Shown here one piece after another: positions 42,694-51,908 of a stretch of DNA of 64,000 nt. Position 1 is the first letter of the stretch, and each line of letters begins with the position of its first letter. Source of the DNA: Marivita sp. GX14005 (GTDB lineage: Bacteria > Pseudomonadota > Alphaproteobacteria > Rhodobacterales > Rhodobacteraceae); assembly GCF_023370775.1 (NCBI RefSeq), contig NZ_JAMCCQ010000001.1, positions 434,001 to 498,000 on the forward strand, in the 5' to 3' direction. The notes below the pieces were generated by a model. The model had not been told where the DNA came from and searched no databases. It saw nothing but the letters and a program-made list of their open reading frames with translations. A program made the translations under genes and the position numbers.

Positions 42694-44355
42694 TCAGGAC
42701 GGATCGCGCCAACGGTTGACGATGGGATAGCGCCGGTCCAGCCAGAACGCCCTGTTCGACAGGCGCGGGCCGGGGGCGGACTGGAAGCGTTTGTATTCAC
42801 TCGTGTAAAGCAGCGCCTCGACGCGTTGGGCATCGGCGCGATCATATCCCGCCGCCACGCAATCTGCGATAGAGCCATCCTCATCGACCAGGATCTTCAG
42901 AATGCCGTCCAGAACCGGATAATCGGGCAAAGAATCGCTGTCCTTCTGATCGGCGCGCAATTCGGCCGAAGGCGGCTTGTCGATGATCCGCTGCGCGATC
43001 ACCTCGCCCCCCGGCCCCATCATCCAGTCGCGGTGATTGGCGTTGCGCCATCGGCATGCCTCGAAGACGCGGGTTTTATACATATCCTTGATCGGATTAT
43101 AACCGCCCGCCATGTCGCCGTAGATCGTAGCATAGCCCACCGCGACCTCGGATTTGTTGCCGGTGGTCAGCAGCAGTTCCCCGAACTTGTTCGACAGCGC
43201 CATGAGCAGCAGACCGCGAATGCGCGACTGGATGTTCTCCTCGGTCAGATCCGGCTCCGTGCCCTCGAAAAGCGGCGCCAGTGTGCGCGTCACCGCATCC
43301 CGCACCTCCGAGATCGGGACGAAATCATAACGACAGCCGAGCGCCTCGGCGACCGATCTGGCATCTTCGAGCGAGGCTTCCGAGGTGTATTCCGACGGCA
43401 GCATCACGCAGCGCACATTCTCCGCGCCAAGCGCATCGACGGCGATGGCCGCCACGATGGCCGAGTCGATGCCGCCCGACAGGCCCAGAAGCACCTTGCC
43501 GAACCCGCTCTTGGCGCAATAGTCGCGCAGGCCCGTGACCATGACGCGCCAATCCTGCTCTATCTCGCCGGGATGGACGGTGAAATCACCCTCCAGCGCC
43601 CGCCAGCCATCGTCGCTGCGCTCCAGATCGACATGCGCGATCACCTCGTCGAAGACCGGCAGTTGCACCACCATCTTTCCGCCGGGATTGACCACGAAAG
43701 CCCCGCCATCGAAGACCTGATCGTCCTGCCCGCCGACCATGTTGAGATAGATGAGCGGCAATCCGCTTTCGACCACGCGTCCGACCGCATGATTGAGCCG
43801 GGTGTCGAACTTGCCGCGGAAATAGGGCGAGCCGTTCGGCACCAGAAGGAACTCCGCGCCGCTTTCCTCCAGCGCCTCGACCACATCGGGATACCATGTG
43901 TCTTCGCAGATCGGCATGCCGATGCGCACGCCGCCCACCGCGACCGGCCCCTGCATCATGTCGCGCGAGAACAGGCGCACCTCGTCGAAGACGTTGAAAT
44001 TCGGCAGGAAATACTTGTGCACGACCGATGCGATCTTGCCGCCCTGCAATGTGAAATAGCTGTTGTGGATGCGCAGATCCTCACCCACCGAAGGCCCGCC
44101 GATGCAAAGCGCCGGACCATCTGCGCAGTCCTGCGCCAATGCCTCGATCTGCGCGCGCACATCGGCCAGAAACGCCGGCTTCACGCTCAGATCCTGCGCC
44201 TGATATCCGGCGATGAACATCTCCGGCAGCGCCACCAGATCGGCCCCGGCATCGCGCCCCGCCTTCCATGCCGCGCGCGCTTTGGCGGCATTGCCCGCCA
44301 GATCGCCGACGGTCGGGTTCAGCTGCGCCAGCGTGATGCGAAAGCGGTCCGTCAT
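42694..44355 (-). CDS. nadE: NAD+ synthetase, glutamine-hydrolysing
   Basis: Last step of NAD synthesis: amidation of nicotinic acid adenine dinucleotide. 553 residues. The N-terminal nitrilase-like glutaminase has Glu45 (LPEMF), Lys114 (HKYFLPNF) and Cys150 (PICEDTW). The C-terminal synthetase has the ATP-loop SGGIDS near residue 300. The full-length two-domain form means ammonia comes from glutamine. Confidence 0.95.
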   Translation of the reverse strand: MTDRFRITLAQLNPTVGDLAGNAAKARAAWKAGRDAGADLVALPEMFIAGYQAQDLSVKPAFLADVRAQIEALAQDCADGPALCIGGPSVGEDLRIHNSYFTLQGGKIASVVHKYFLPNFNVFDEVRLFSRDMMQGPVAVGGVRIGMPICEDTWYPDVVEALEESGAEFLLVPNGSPYFRGKFDTRLNHAVGRVVESGLPLIYLNMVGGQDDQVFDGGAFVVNPGGKMVVQLPVFDEVIAHVDLERSDDGWRALEGDFTVHPGEIEQDWRVMVTGLRDYCAKSGFGKVLLGLSGGIDSAIVAAIAVDALGAENVRCVMLPSEYTSEASLEDARSVAEALGCRYDFVPISEVRDAVTRTLAPLFEGTEPDLTEENIQSRIRGLLLMALSNKFGELLLTTGNKSEVAVGYATIYGDMAGGYNPIKDMYKTRVFEACRWRNANHRDWMMGPGGEVIAQRIIDKPPSAELRADQKDSDSLPDYPVLDGILKILVDEDGSIADCVAAGYDRADAQRVEALLYTSEYKRFQSAPGPRLSNRAFWLDRRYPIVNRWRDPS

Positions 44356-44509
44356 GGGGCGTCGTCCTTCCTCGTTCCCGCAACGGACATAGCAGAACGC
44401 CGCGTGAGGGAAAGCCGCTTGTCCGATAAGCGATTGTCTGACCCGGCCCCGCCCTATAGGATTTGCGGGGCAAGATCATGGCAACGGACATGAACGGGAC
44501 ATCGGGCAT

Positions 44510-45907
44510 ATGAGAGCGGGCAAATCGGTCATTCTGGGCGCGGCGGCGGCATTGGCACTGGCAACCGGCGCGGCAGCGCAGGACGGCGAGGTGCAGACCA
44601 AGCAATACGACGATGGCGGCGTCTATGAAGGCACGTTCCGCGGCGGGCTCCAGCACGGCAACGGCACCTACCGGCTGCCCAACGGGTACGAATATACCGG
44701 CGACTGGGTCGACGGCGAAATCCGCGGCAAGGGCGTTGCTCGGTTTCCCAACGGGTCGGTCTATGAAGGGCAGTTCGTCAAGGGAAAGCCCGAGGGGATC
44801 GGCAAGATCGTCTTCGCCGACGGCTCGACCTATGAGGGCTCCTGGCTCGATGGCAAGATCACCGGACAGGGCGTTGCGAGTTACGCAAATGGCGTGCGCT
44901 ACGAAGGCGCCTTCCGCAACGCACTGCATCACGGGCGCGGCACGATGCAAAGCCCCGGCGGCTATGTCTACGAGGGTGATTGGGTAAACGGCGTCAAGGA
45001 AGGCAATGGCACGATCACCTATCCCGACGGATCGGTCTACGAAGGCCGTGTCGCCGGGGGCGAACGTGAGGGGCAAGGCAAGCTGACCATGCCCGATGGC
45101 CTAATCTACGAAGGCATGTGGAAGGACGGCCAGATCGACGGCGCCGGCAAGCTGACGCAGGCCAATGGCGACATCTACGAGGGCGAGCTGGTCGCCGGCC
45201 GGCGCGAGGGCAGCGGCAAGGTCACCTACACCAACGGCGATATCTACGATGGCGAGTTCGAAAACGATCTGCGCCACGGCACCGGCACTTTCATCGGCAC
45301 CGACGGCTACCGCTACGAGGGCGAATGGGTCGCCGGGCAGATCGAGGGTCAGGGCAAGGTCACCTACCCTGACGGCTCGGTCTATGAAGGCACCTTCCGC
45401 GGCGATCTGGCCGACGGGAAGGGCAAGATCACCTATCCCGACGGCTCCACCTATGAAGGCGATTGGGTCGACGGCGTGATCGACGGGACCGGCACCGCCA
45501 TCTACGCCAACGGTCTGACCTATGAGGGCGAGTTCAAGAACGCCCGCAATCATGGCCAGGGCGTGATGACCTATCCCGACGGCTACACCTACGACGGCGA
45601 ATGGAAGGACGGCCAGCGCGACGGTCAGGGCACAGCGACCTATCCCGACGGCACGGTCTATGTCGGCCAGTTCAAGGACGGCCAGCGCCACGGCACCGGC
45701 AAGATCGAAATGGCGGATGGCTTCGTCTACGAAGGCGAATGGAAAAACGGCGAGATCAGCGGCGAGGGTGTCGCCACCTATGCAAATGGCGATGTCTATG
45801 AAGGTGCCTTCATCGACGGCAAGCGTCAGGGCACCGGCACCATGCGCTATGCCACCGGCGAAGAGGCGACCGGCGAATGGGTGAACGGCGCTTTGACCGA
45901 CGGGTAG
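44510..45907 (+). CDS. Exported MORN-repeat protein
   Basis: 465 residues. A signal peptide (residues 1-23, cleavage after GAAAQ) is followed by about 18 tandem MORN repeats of 23 residues, each a Y-E-G-x-[FW] hairpin with G-x-G (for example VYEGTFRGG, TYEGDWVDG), and a partial last copy (ATGEWVNG). Repeats fill the whole mature chain; there is no catalytic or linker domain. MORN proteins bind lipids or act as scaffolds; a periplasmic or secreted one of this length is unusual. Located 154 bp from the divergent nadE. Confidence 0.92.
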   Translation: MRAGKSVILGAAAALALATGAAAQDGEVQTKQYDDGGVYEGTFRGGLQHGNGTYRLPNGYEYTGDWVDGEIRGKGVARFPNGSVYEGQFVKGKPEGIGKIVFADGSTYEGSWLDGKITGQGVASYANGVRYEGAFRNALHHGRGTMQSPGGYVYEGDWVNGVKEGNGTITYPDGSVYEGRVAGGEREGQGKLTMPDGLIYEGMWKDGQIDGAGKLTQANGDIYEGELVAGRREGSGKVTYTNGDIYDGEFENDLRHGTGTFIGTDGYRYEGEWVAGQIEGQGKVTYPDGSVYEGTFRGDLADGKGKITYPDGSTYEGDWVDGVIDGTGTAIYANGLTYEGEFKNARNHGQGVMTYPDGYTYDGEWKDGQRDGQGTATYPDGTVYVGQFKDGQRHGTGKIEMADGFVYEGEWKNGEISGEGVATYANGDVYEGAFIDGKRQGTGTMRYATGEEATGEWVNGALTDG

Positions 45908-46028
45908 GCGGGACGCCGTTTCGGAACGGCGCCTCTGCGGCCGATACCGCTTACTTTCTTGATAACCAATTCGTCTGAAACATAATCGCCGCGCCGGGGT
46001 TTCACTGTTCTCACCAAGGAGGACAGAT

Positions 46029-46853
46029 ATGTTTCACCATTCCAGCAAGCTGCAATACGAAGTGCGTGTGGACCGTCCCGATCCGCAGTTCGCAAAATAC
46101 CTGCAACAGGCGATAGGCGGAATCGAAGGCGAGATCCGCGTCGCCATGCAGTATTTCTTTCAGGCAATGGGCGCGCGCGGTGACGACAAATACCGCGATA
46201 TGCTGATGATGACGGCCACCGAGGAGCTGTCCCATATCGAATTTCTCGGTCATGCCGTTGCGCTGAACCTCGAAGGCGCGCCCGTCACGATCCAGGAAGA
46301 GGCCGCGAAAGACCCTGTCGTGAATGCGATCATGGGCGGTGCCAATCCCCGTCACATCCTGTCATCCGGCCTTTCCGCGATGCCGGTCAACTCCAATGGC
46401 GTGCCCTTCGATATGAGCCATGTCTACGCCACCGGCAATCTGGCAGCCGACATGCTGGCGAACGTCACCGCCGAGAGCGGCGGGCGCGTGCTGGCCTCGC
46501 GGCTTTACAACATGACAGACGATTCCGGCATGAAGGACATGCTGTCCTTCCTGATCGCCCGCGACACGATGCACCAGCAGCAATGGCTGGCCGTGATCGA
46601 AGAGCTTGGCGGGATGGAGAACGCCTTGCCCATTCCGAACAGCACGCCGCAGGAGCATGAGGCGACCGAACACTCCTATTACTTCCTCAACACCTCGCTC
46701 GACGAGGAAACGCCGGAAGGCCGCTGGACATCCGGCCCATCGCTCGACGGACGCAGCGAGTTCAGCAAGCGAGAAAAGCCCGAACCGCTGGGCCAGAAGC
46801 CGAGCCTCGGAAAGGCGCGGCCCCATTCCGGCGCGCAGAAAGAGCAGATTTAG
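46029..46853 (+). CDS. Manganese catalase family protein
   Basis: A 274-residue dimanganese catalase, disproportionating hydrogen peroxide without heme. The four-helix ferritin-like core carries Glu in GEIRVAMQY, TATEELSHIEFLG (Glu and His ligands), and ARDTMHQQQW. The C-terminal 70 residues are polar and probably disordered. The ATG at 46029 is preceded by AAGGAGGA. It stands alone between the MORN gene and the convergent trypsin-like gene. Confidence 0.93.
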   Translation: MFHHSSKLQYEVRVDRPDPQFAKYLQQAIGGIEGEIRVAMQYFFQAMGARGDDKYRDMLMMTATEELSHIEFLGHAVALNLEGAPVTIQEEAAKDPVVNAIMGGANPRHILSSGLSAMPVNSNGVPFDMSHVYATGNLAADMLANVTAESGGRVLASRLYNMTDDSGMKDMLSFLIARDTMHQQQWLAVIEELGGMENALPIPNSTPQEHEATEHSYYFLNTSLDEETPEGRWTSGPSLDGRSEFSKREKPEPLGQKPSLGKARPHSGAQKEQI

Positions 46854-46871
46854 AACCTGCCTGCACCGGGA

Positions 46872-47678
46872 TCACGGACGGACGAAGCGCGCACCGCCGA
46901 TGCTGCGCTCTCCGGCCGTGATCCGCCGCGCGCCGGCGATGACCGGGACCGGCGTGGCCGGAACGCCCATCCGCCTCTTCATCCGCGCCACGAGCTTCGG
47001 TAGGCTCATCCCGATGGCCTCTTTCGCCCGGCCGGGCAAGTCGGCCTTCATCGAAACGACCGACAGCAGCCGCAAACGCCCCTCCTCGCGGGTAAAGACA
47101 GGCGCGCCCGAGGAGCCGAAGGTCACATCGCAATCGAAGGTCATGATGCCGCCGCGATAGGTCTGTTTGAGCCGACAGCCGGATTCGCGCTGAAGCGTTT
47201 CGTTGCGACCTTGTCCGTAGGACACAAGCGTCACACGCGTGTCACTCGGGGCACTGCCATGGATGGCGAACGGGTCAGCTTCGTTGCTGTAGACCGGCTG
47301 ATCCAGTCGCAGAAGCGCCAGATCGCGGGCCACCCTTTCGGTAAGGCTGCTGTTCGCGCTGCGCGTATATCCATCTGCAACGACAATTTTGCGCACCCGG
47401 CGTGTCGCCTGCGCGCTGCCGTGAACATAGCCTGCGCGGAACACCATTCTGTCCAGCGGTTTGATTCGCGCCGTGCCGCTATCCACCACGCAATGTGCCG
47501 CCGTAAGCACCAGATCGCGCGCAACGAGCGTGCCGGTGCAGGTGCCATCACCGAAATCGAGCCGGCCGACCGCTTCCCACCCCAGAAGATCGCCGCGTCC
47601 CAGCATGCGCGCCTTTTCCTGCGCCATGGCACCGCCGGCAAGGATCATAACAAGGGCAAGAACCGGGACAACGCGCAT
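46872..47678 (-). CDS. Trypsin-like serine protease, periplasmic
   Basis: A 268-residue protein. Signal peptide at residues about 1-19 (cleavage after AMAQ). Chymotrypsin-fold triad: His in LTAAHC, Asp in VARDLALLRL, Ser in GSSGAPVF. There are enough cysteines for two disulfides (TGTC...AHC and SGC...FDC). The start at 47678 is chosen because AGAGGA lies upstream and the longer frame begins in low-complexity sequence. Substrate unknown. Confidence 0.9.
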   Translation of the reverse strand: MRVVPVLALVMILAGGAMAQEKARMLGRGDLLGWEAVGRLDFGDGTCTGTLVARDLVLTAAHCVVDSGTARIKPLDRMVFRAGYVHGSAQATRRVRKIVVADGYTRSANSSLTERVARDLALLRLDQPVYSNEADPFAIHGSAPSDTRVTLVSYGQGRNETLQRESGCRLKQTYRGGIMTFDCDVTFGSSGAPVFTREEGRLRLLSVVSMKADLPGRAKEAIGMSLPKLVARMKRRMGVPATPVPVIAGARRITAGERSIGGARFVRP

Positions 47679-47748
47679 GACATCCTCTGTGCGAACGGAT
47701 GTGCGTGATGCCGGGTGCAAATGGCAAGAATTGGGCGAGAAGGTGCCG

Positions 47749-48510
47749 TCAGACGAACTGTTCGCGAATGAGCCGTTCCTCGAGCCCGTGGCCGGGATCG
47801 AACAGGACACGATGCCCGATGCTCGGCTCCGATCTCACATCGACCCGCACGACGTTGCGCACCGAGCGCGAATCCGCCTCCGCCATGACGGGGCGCTTTC
47901 CGGGGGCGAGCACCTCGAAACAGACATCGGCCGTCTTGGGCAGAAGCGCGCCTCGCCAGCGCCGCGGCCGGAAGGCGGCAACGGCCGTGACCGCGAGAAC
48001 GTCCGATCCGATCGGCAGGATCGGCCCATGCGCGGAATAGTTATAGGCGGTCGAACCGGCCGGCGTGGAAACCAGCACACCGTCGCAGACAAGCTCTGAC
48101 ATGCGCACCTTGCCATCAACGCTGATCCTTACCTGCGCCGCCTGCGGGCCGGACCGCAAAAGTGAAACTTCGTTGATCGCAAGCGCCCGGTGGATTTCGC
48201 CGTCCTGCGTCTCGGCCGTCATGGAGAGCGGATTGATCACCGCCTCTTCGGCCTGCGCGAGCCGTTCTTCAAGCTGGTGGTCGGAATATTCATTCATCAG
48301 GAACCCGACTGTGCCCCGGTTCATGCCATAGACCGGCGCGCCGAGATCCTGCGTGCGGTGCAGCGTGTCGAGCATGAACCCGTCACCGCCCAGCGCCACG
48401 ATCACATCTGCCCCCTCTTCGGCATGATCGCCATAGCGCCGCGTCAGGGCGGCCTTGGCCGATTGCGCGATCGGCGCGTTGCTGGCGGCGAAGGCGATAC
48501 GCAATGTCAT
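47749..48510 (-). CDS. nadK: NAD kinase
   Basis: Phosphorylates NAD to NADP. 253 residues with the GGDGFML motif, and [11 protein letters not shown] and [16 protein letters not shown] blocks of the NAD kinase fold. It uses inorganic polyphosphate or ATP; which is not readable here. It ends 70 bp before the start of the trypsin-like gene on the same strand and is divergent from glyA. Confidence 0.95.
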   Translation of the reverse strand: MTLRIAFAASNAPIAQSAKAALTRRYGDHAEEGADVIVALGGDGFMLDTLHRTQDLGAPVYGMNRGTVGFLMNEYSDHQLEERLAQAEEAVINPLSMTAETQDGEIHRALAINEVSLLRSGPQAAQVRISVDGKVRMSELVCDGVLVSTPAGSTAYNYSAHGPILPIGSDVLAVTAVAAFRPRRWRGALLPKTADVCFEVLAPGKRPVMAEADSRSVRNVVRVDVRSEPSIGHRVLFDPGHGLEERLIREQFV

Positions 48511-48678
48511 AAAGGTCGCATCCTGTCGATGATCTTCGATTTTCGAGACAATCACAAACGCCCCGCCCGCACCAGAGATGGCGCAGCTTTGTCCAAACCC
48601 GTCGCTTTCCCGGCTTTGCCTTTTCCGCCGCGTCCTATACCTAGACGCCAACCGACACCCGCAAGGAGGCACTAGCCC

Positions 48679-49974
48679 ATGAACGCTCCGCATCGCGACA
48701 CCGGATTTTTCACCAAATCGCTTGCCGACAGCGATCCGGAACTTTTCGGCTCCATAACGGACGAGCTCGCCCGCCAGCGTGACGAGATCGAATTGATCGC
48801 CTCCGAGAACATCGTGTCTCGCGCCGTTCTGCAGGCGCAAGGTTCGATCATGACCAACAAATATGCCGAAGGCTATCCGGGCCGGCGCTATTACGGCGGT
48901 TGCCAGCATGTCGATGTGGCCGAAAACCTCGCCATCGACCGGGCCAAGGAACTTTTCGGCTGCGGCTTCGCCAATGTGCAGCCCAATTCCGGCAGCCAGG
49001 CGAATCAGGGCGTCTTCACCGCACTTCTGAAACCCGGAGATACGATCCTCGGAATGAGCCTCGATGCGGGCGGGCACCTGACCCATGGCGCAGCTCCGAA
49101 CCAGTCCGGCAAATGGTTCAACGCAATTCATTACGGCGTGCGCCGCGAGGACAACCTGCTCGATTACGATCAGGTCCGGGATCTGGCGGCGGAGCATCAG
49201 CCGAAACTCATCATCGCGGGCGGCTCGGCCATCCCGCGCCAGATCGATTTCGCGAAGATGCGCGAGATCGCCGACAGCGTCGGCGCGTGGCTTCTGGTGG
49301 ACATGGCGCATTTTGCGGGACTGGTGGCAGCGGGCGAACATCCCAGCCCCTTCCCCCATGCCCATGTCGCCACCACAACGACCCACAAGACCCTGCGCGG
49401 CCCGCGCGGCGGCATGATCCTGACCAATGACGAGGCGCTGGCCAAGAAATTCAACTCCGCCATCTTCCCCGGCATCCAGGGCGGCCCGCTCATGCACGTG
49501 ATCGCCGCCAAGGCGGTGGCCTTCGGTGAAGCGCTTCGCCCCGAGTTCAAGACCTACCAGCAGAACGTCATCCGCAATGCGCAGGCGCTGTCGGACCAGC
49601 TCATCAAGGGCGGTTTGGATACGGTGACGCATGGCACCGACACGCACGTCGTTCTGGTCGATCTGCGCCCCAAGTGCGTCAAGGGCAACGCGACCGAAAA
49701 GGCTCTGGGCCGCGCGAACATCACCTGCAACAAGAACGGCGTGCCCTTCGATCCGGAAAAGCCGATGGTGACATCGGGCATCCGCCTCGGCTCCCCCGCC
49801 GGCACGACACGCGGCTTCGGCGAGGCGGAGTTCCGCCAGATCGCCGACTGGATCATCGAGGTTGTGGACGGGCTTGCCGCGAATGGCGAGGGCGGCAATG
49901 CGGCTGTCGAGGGCAAGGTGCGCAGCGAAGTCGCGGATCTTTGCGCGCGTTTTCCGATCTATCCCGAGCTTTGA
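48679..49974 (+). CDS. glyA: Serine hydroxymethyltransferase
   Basis: PLP enzyme converting serine and tetrahydrofolate to glycine and methylene-THF, the source of one-carbon units. 431 residues. PLP Lys237 is in [21 protein letters not shown] precedes the ATG. It works with the gcv system 12 kb away, but is not under that riboswitch. Two palindromes follow the stop. Confidence 0.96.
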   Translation: MNAPHRDTGFFTKSLADSDPELFGSITDELARQRDEIELIASENIVSRAVLQAQGSIMTNKYAEGYPGRRYYGGCQHVDVAENLAIDRAKELFGCGFANVQPNSGSQANQGVFTALLKPGDTILGMSLDAGGHLTHGAAPNQSGKWFNAIHYGVRREDNLLDYDQVRDLAAEHQPKLIIAGGSAIPRQIDFAKMREIADSVGAWLLVDMAHFAGLVAAGEHPSPFPHAHVATTTTHKTLRGPRGGMILTNDEALAKKFNSAIFPGIQGGPLMHVIAAKAVAFGEALRPEFKTYQQNVIRNAQALSDQLIKGGLDTVTHGTDTHVVLVDLRPKCVKGNATEKALGRANITCNKNGVPFDPEKPMVTSGIRLGSPAGTTRGFGEAEFRQIADWIIEVVDGLAANGEGGNAAVEGKVRSEVADLCARFPIYPEL

Positions 49975-49981
49975 GCGGCGC

Positions 49982-50045
49982 GGACGATGCGTCGACGCAT
50001 CGTCCCGTTTCCGTCAACGGAAACGGTTCGGGGGGCCAGCCCCCC
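49982..50045. repeat. Cluster of three perfect palindromes after glyA
   Basis: Three back-to-back inverted repeats. First: arms GGACGATGCG / CGCATCGTCC with TCGA centre (49982-50005). Second: CCGTTTCCG / CGGAAACGG with TCAA loop (50005-50026). Third: GGGGGGC / GCCCCCC with CA loop (50030-50045), leading into an AATATTTT tract. The third may be the glyA terminator. The first two resemble the pair at 55607-55649. They lie in the 342-bp glyA-leuA interval; the remaining part to 50154 shows no other structure. Confidence 0.8.
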
Positions 50046-50154
50046 GGACCCCCCGGAATATTTTCGGCAAGAAGAAAGAGGCACGTTTTTCCATGACGCG
50101 CTTTTTTTCCGCCGATCACTTTCCATTCGGAATTTCCCGCGTATAGTTCTTCGC

Positions 50155-50241
50155 ATGACACCGATGGCCCATATCGCAGTTCCGACGCGCACCCGCGCTG
50201 CACTTGCGCTGGCCACCCGTCTTCTCCTAATCCGCCTCTGA
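50155..50241 (+). CDS. leuA leader peptide (28 aa)
   Basis: Short frame beginning ATG ACA CCG and ending CTT CTC CTA ATC CGC CTC TGA, with three consecutive Leu codons, then Ile and another Leu just before the stop. Its stop lies in the 5' arm of the hairpin at 50234-50279, 76 bp before leuA. This is the layout of leucine-sensing transcription attenuation. Peptide and hairpin are seen; regulation is inferred. Confidence 0.8.
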   Translation: MTPMAHIAVPTRTRAALALATRLLLIRL

Positions 50242-50279
50242 GCGCGGCCGAACGGCGCGACCGCTCAGAGGAGGCTTTT
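50234..50279 (+). terminator. Attenuator hairpin upstream of leuA
   Basis: CCTCTGAGCG (50235-50244) and CGCTCAGAGG (50262-50271) form a perfect 10-bp stem that can extend through GC pairs past a bulged A to GGC, followed by TTTT (50276-50279). Its 5' arm overlaps the leader stop, so a ribosome pausing at Leu codons could alter folding. Confidence 0.7.
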
Positions 50280-50317
50280 CGCGCCGGGCGATTTGGACAA
50301 GACAGAAAGACCCGAAC

Positions 50318-51877
50318 ATGACGAAACAAGATGACAACCGCGTGGTGATCTTCGACACCACTTTGCGTGACGGCGAACAATCCCCCGGAGCGACCATGAC
50401 GCACGCCGAGAAGCTGGAGATCGCCGAGCTTCTGGACGATATGGGCGTCGATATCATCGAGGCCGGCTTTCCCATCGCCTCCGAGGGCGATTTCCGCGCC
50501 GTGAGCGAGATCGCGGAGCGCAGCAGGAACGCGGTGATCTGCGGGCTGGCGCGTGCGCAACTGCCGGATATCGACCGCTGCTGGGAGGCGGTGAAGCACG
50601 CGCGCCGGCCGCGTATTCACACCTTCATCGGCACGTCGCCCCTGCACCGCGCCATTCCGAACCTGACCCAGGACGAGATGGCCGAGCGGATTGAGCAGAC
50701 CGTGACCCATGCACGCAACCTCTGCGACAACGTGCAATGGTCGCCGATGGACGCGACGCGCACCGAATGGGATTACCTGTGCCGCGTTGTCGAGATCGCC
50801 ATCAAGGCCGGCGCGACGACGATCAACATTCCCGATACGGTTGGCTATACCGCGCCGGTGGAGAGCGCCGATCTGATCCGCCGGCTGATCGAAACGGTGC
50901 CGGGCGCGGACAATGTCGTCTTCGCCACGCATTGTCACAACGATCTCGGCATGGCGACGGCAAATTCGCTGGCCGCCGTCGCGGGCGGCGCGCGGCAGAT
51001 CGAATGCACGATCAACGGTCTGGGCGAACGGGCCGGCAATACCGCGCTCGAAGAGGTGGTGATGGCGCTCAAGGTGCGCAATGACATCATGCCCTGGCAT
51101 ACCGGGATCGACACGAGGAAGATCATGCATATCTCGCGCCGCGTGGCGACGGTGTCGGGCTTTGCCGTGCAGTTCAACAAGGCCATCGTCGGCAAGAATG
51201 CGTTTGCGCATGAGAGCGGTATCCATCAGGACGGCATGCTCAAGAACGCCGAGACCTTCGAGATCATGCGGCCCGAGGATGTCGGGCTGTCCGGCACCTC
51301 GCTGCCCTTGGGCAAACATTCGGGCCGCGCGGCCTTGCGCGCCAAGCTCAAGGAACTGGGTGTCGAGGTGGGCGACAACCAGCTCAAGGACATCTTCGTG
51401 CGGTTCAAGGATCTGGCCGACCGCAAGAAGGAGGTGTTCGACGACGACATCCTCGCGCTCGTCTCGGCCACGACCGAGGGTGACGATGCGCTGCAACTGG
51501 TCAATCTCCACGTCACCTGCGGCACCGGTCCGGCCGAAGCCACCATCGAGATGGAAATCGATGGCGAGGAGCAAAGCGCAACGAGCGAGGGCGACGGTCC
51601 GGTCGACGCCACATTCAAGGCGATCCGTATGCTGCATCCGAACAAGGCGCGGTTGCAGCTTTACCAGGTGCATGCCGTGACCGAAGGCACCGATGCGCAG
51701 GCCACCGTCAGCGTGAAACTCGAGGAGGACGGGATGATCGCCACCGGGCAATCGGCCGATACCGATACGGTTGTGGCGTCGGCCAAGGCCTATATCCATG
51801 CGCTCAACCGGTTGATCGTTCGACGGGGCAAGGGTGGCAGGGACGTGCCGGAGATCTCCTATCGCGACGTGACCTGA
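50318..51877 (+). CDS. leuA: 2-isopropylmalate synthase
   Basis: First committed step of leucine synthesis: acetyl-CoA plus 2-oxoisovalerate. 519 residues, type I. HMGL-like barrel with DTTLRDGEQSPG near residue 13 and metal-binding HCHNDLG; the C-terminal LeuA dimer/regulatory domain (residues about 390-519) binds leucine for feedback inhibition. Control by attenuation is suggested upstream, giving two levels of leucine response. Confidence 0.96.
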   Translation: MTKQDDNRVVIFDTTLRDGEQSPGATMTHAEKLEIAELLDDMGVDIIEAGFPIASEGDFRAVSEIAERSRNAVICGLARAQLPDIDRCWEAVKHARRPRIHTFIGTSPLHRAIPNLTQDEMAERIEQTVTHARNLCDNVQWSPMDATRTEWDYLCRVVEIAIKAGATTINIPDTVGYTAPVESADLIRRLIETVPGADNVVFATHCHNDLGMATANSLAAVAGGARQIECTINGLGERAGNTALEEVVMALKVRNDIMPWHTGIDTRKIMHISRRVATVSGFAVQFNKAIVGKNAFAHESGIHQDGMLKNAETFEIMRPEDVGLSGTSLPLGKHSGRAALRAKLKELGVEVGDNQLKDIFVRFKDLADRKKEVFDDDILALVSATTEGDDALQLVNLHVTCGTGPAEATIEMEIDGEEQSATSEGDGPVDATFKAIRMLHPNKARLQLYQVHAVTEGTDAQATVSVKLEEDGMIATGQSADTDTVVASAKAYIHALNRLIVRRGKGGRDVPEISYRDVT

Positions 51878-51908
51878 TCCGGCGGGGGCGCGCCGCGATG
51901 CGCGCCCT

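Noticed and set aside
42559-44493. 644-codon frame antisense to nadE
   Set aside because: Covers nadE antisense with no domain; nadE carries every catalytic residue.
44510-45907. Repetitive DNA of the MORN gene considered as a CRISPR or tandem array
   Set aside because: Period matches 23-codon protein repeats with synonymous variation; no spacers or conserved direct repeats.
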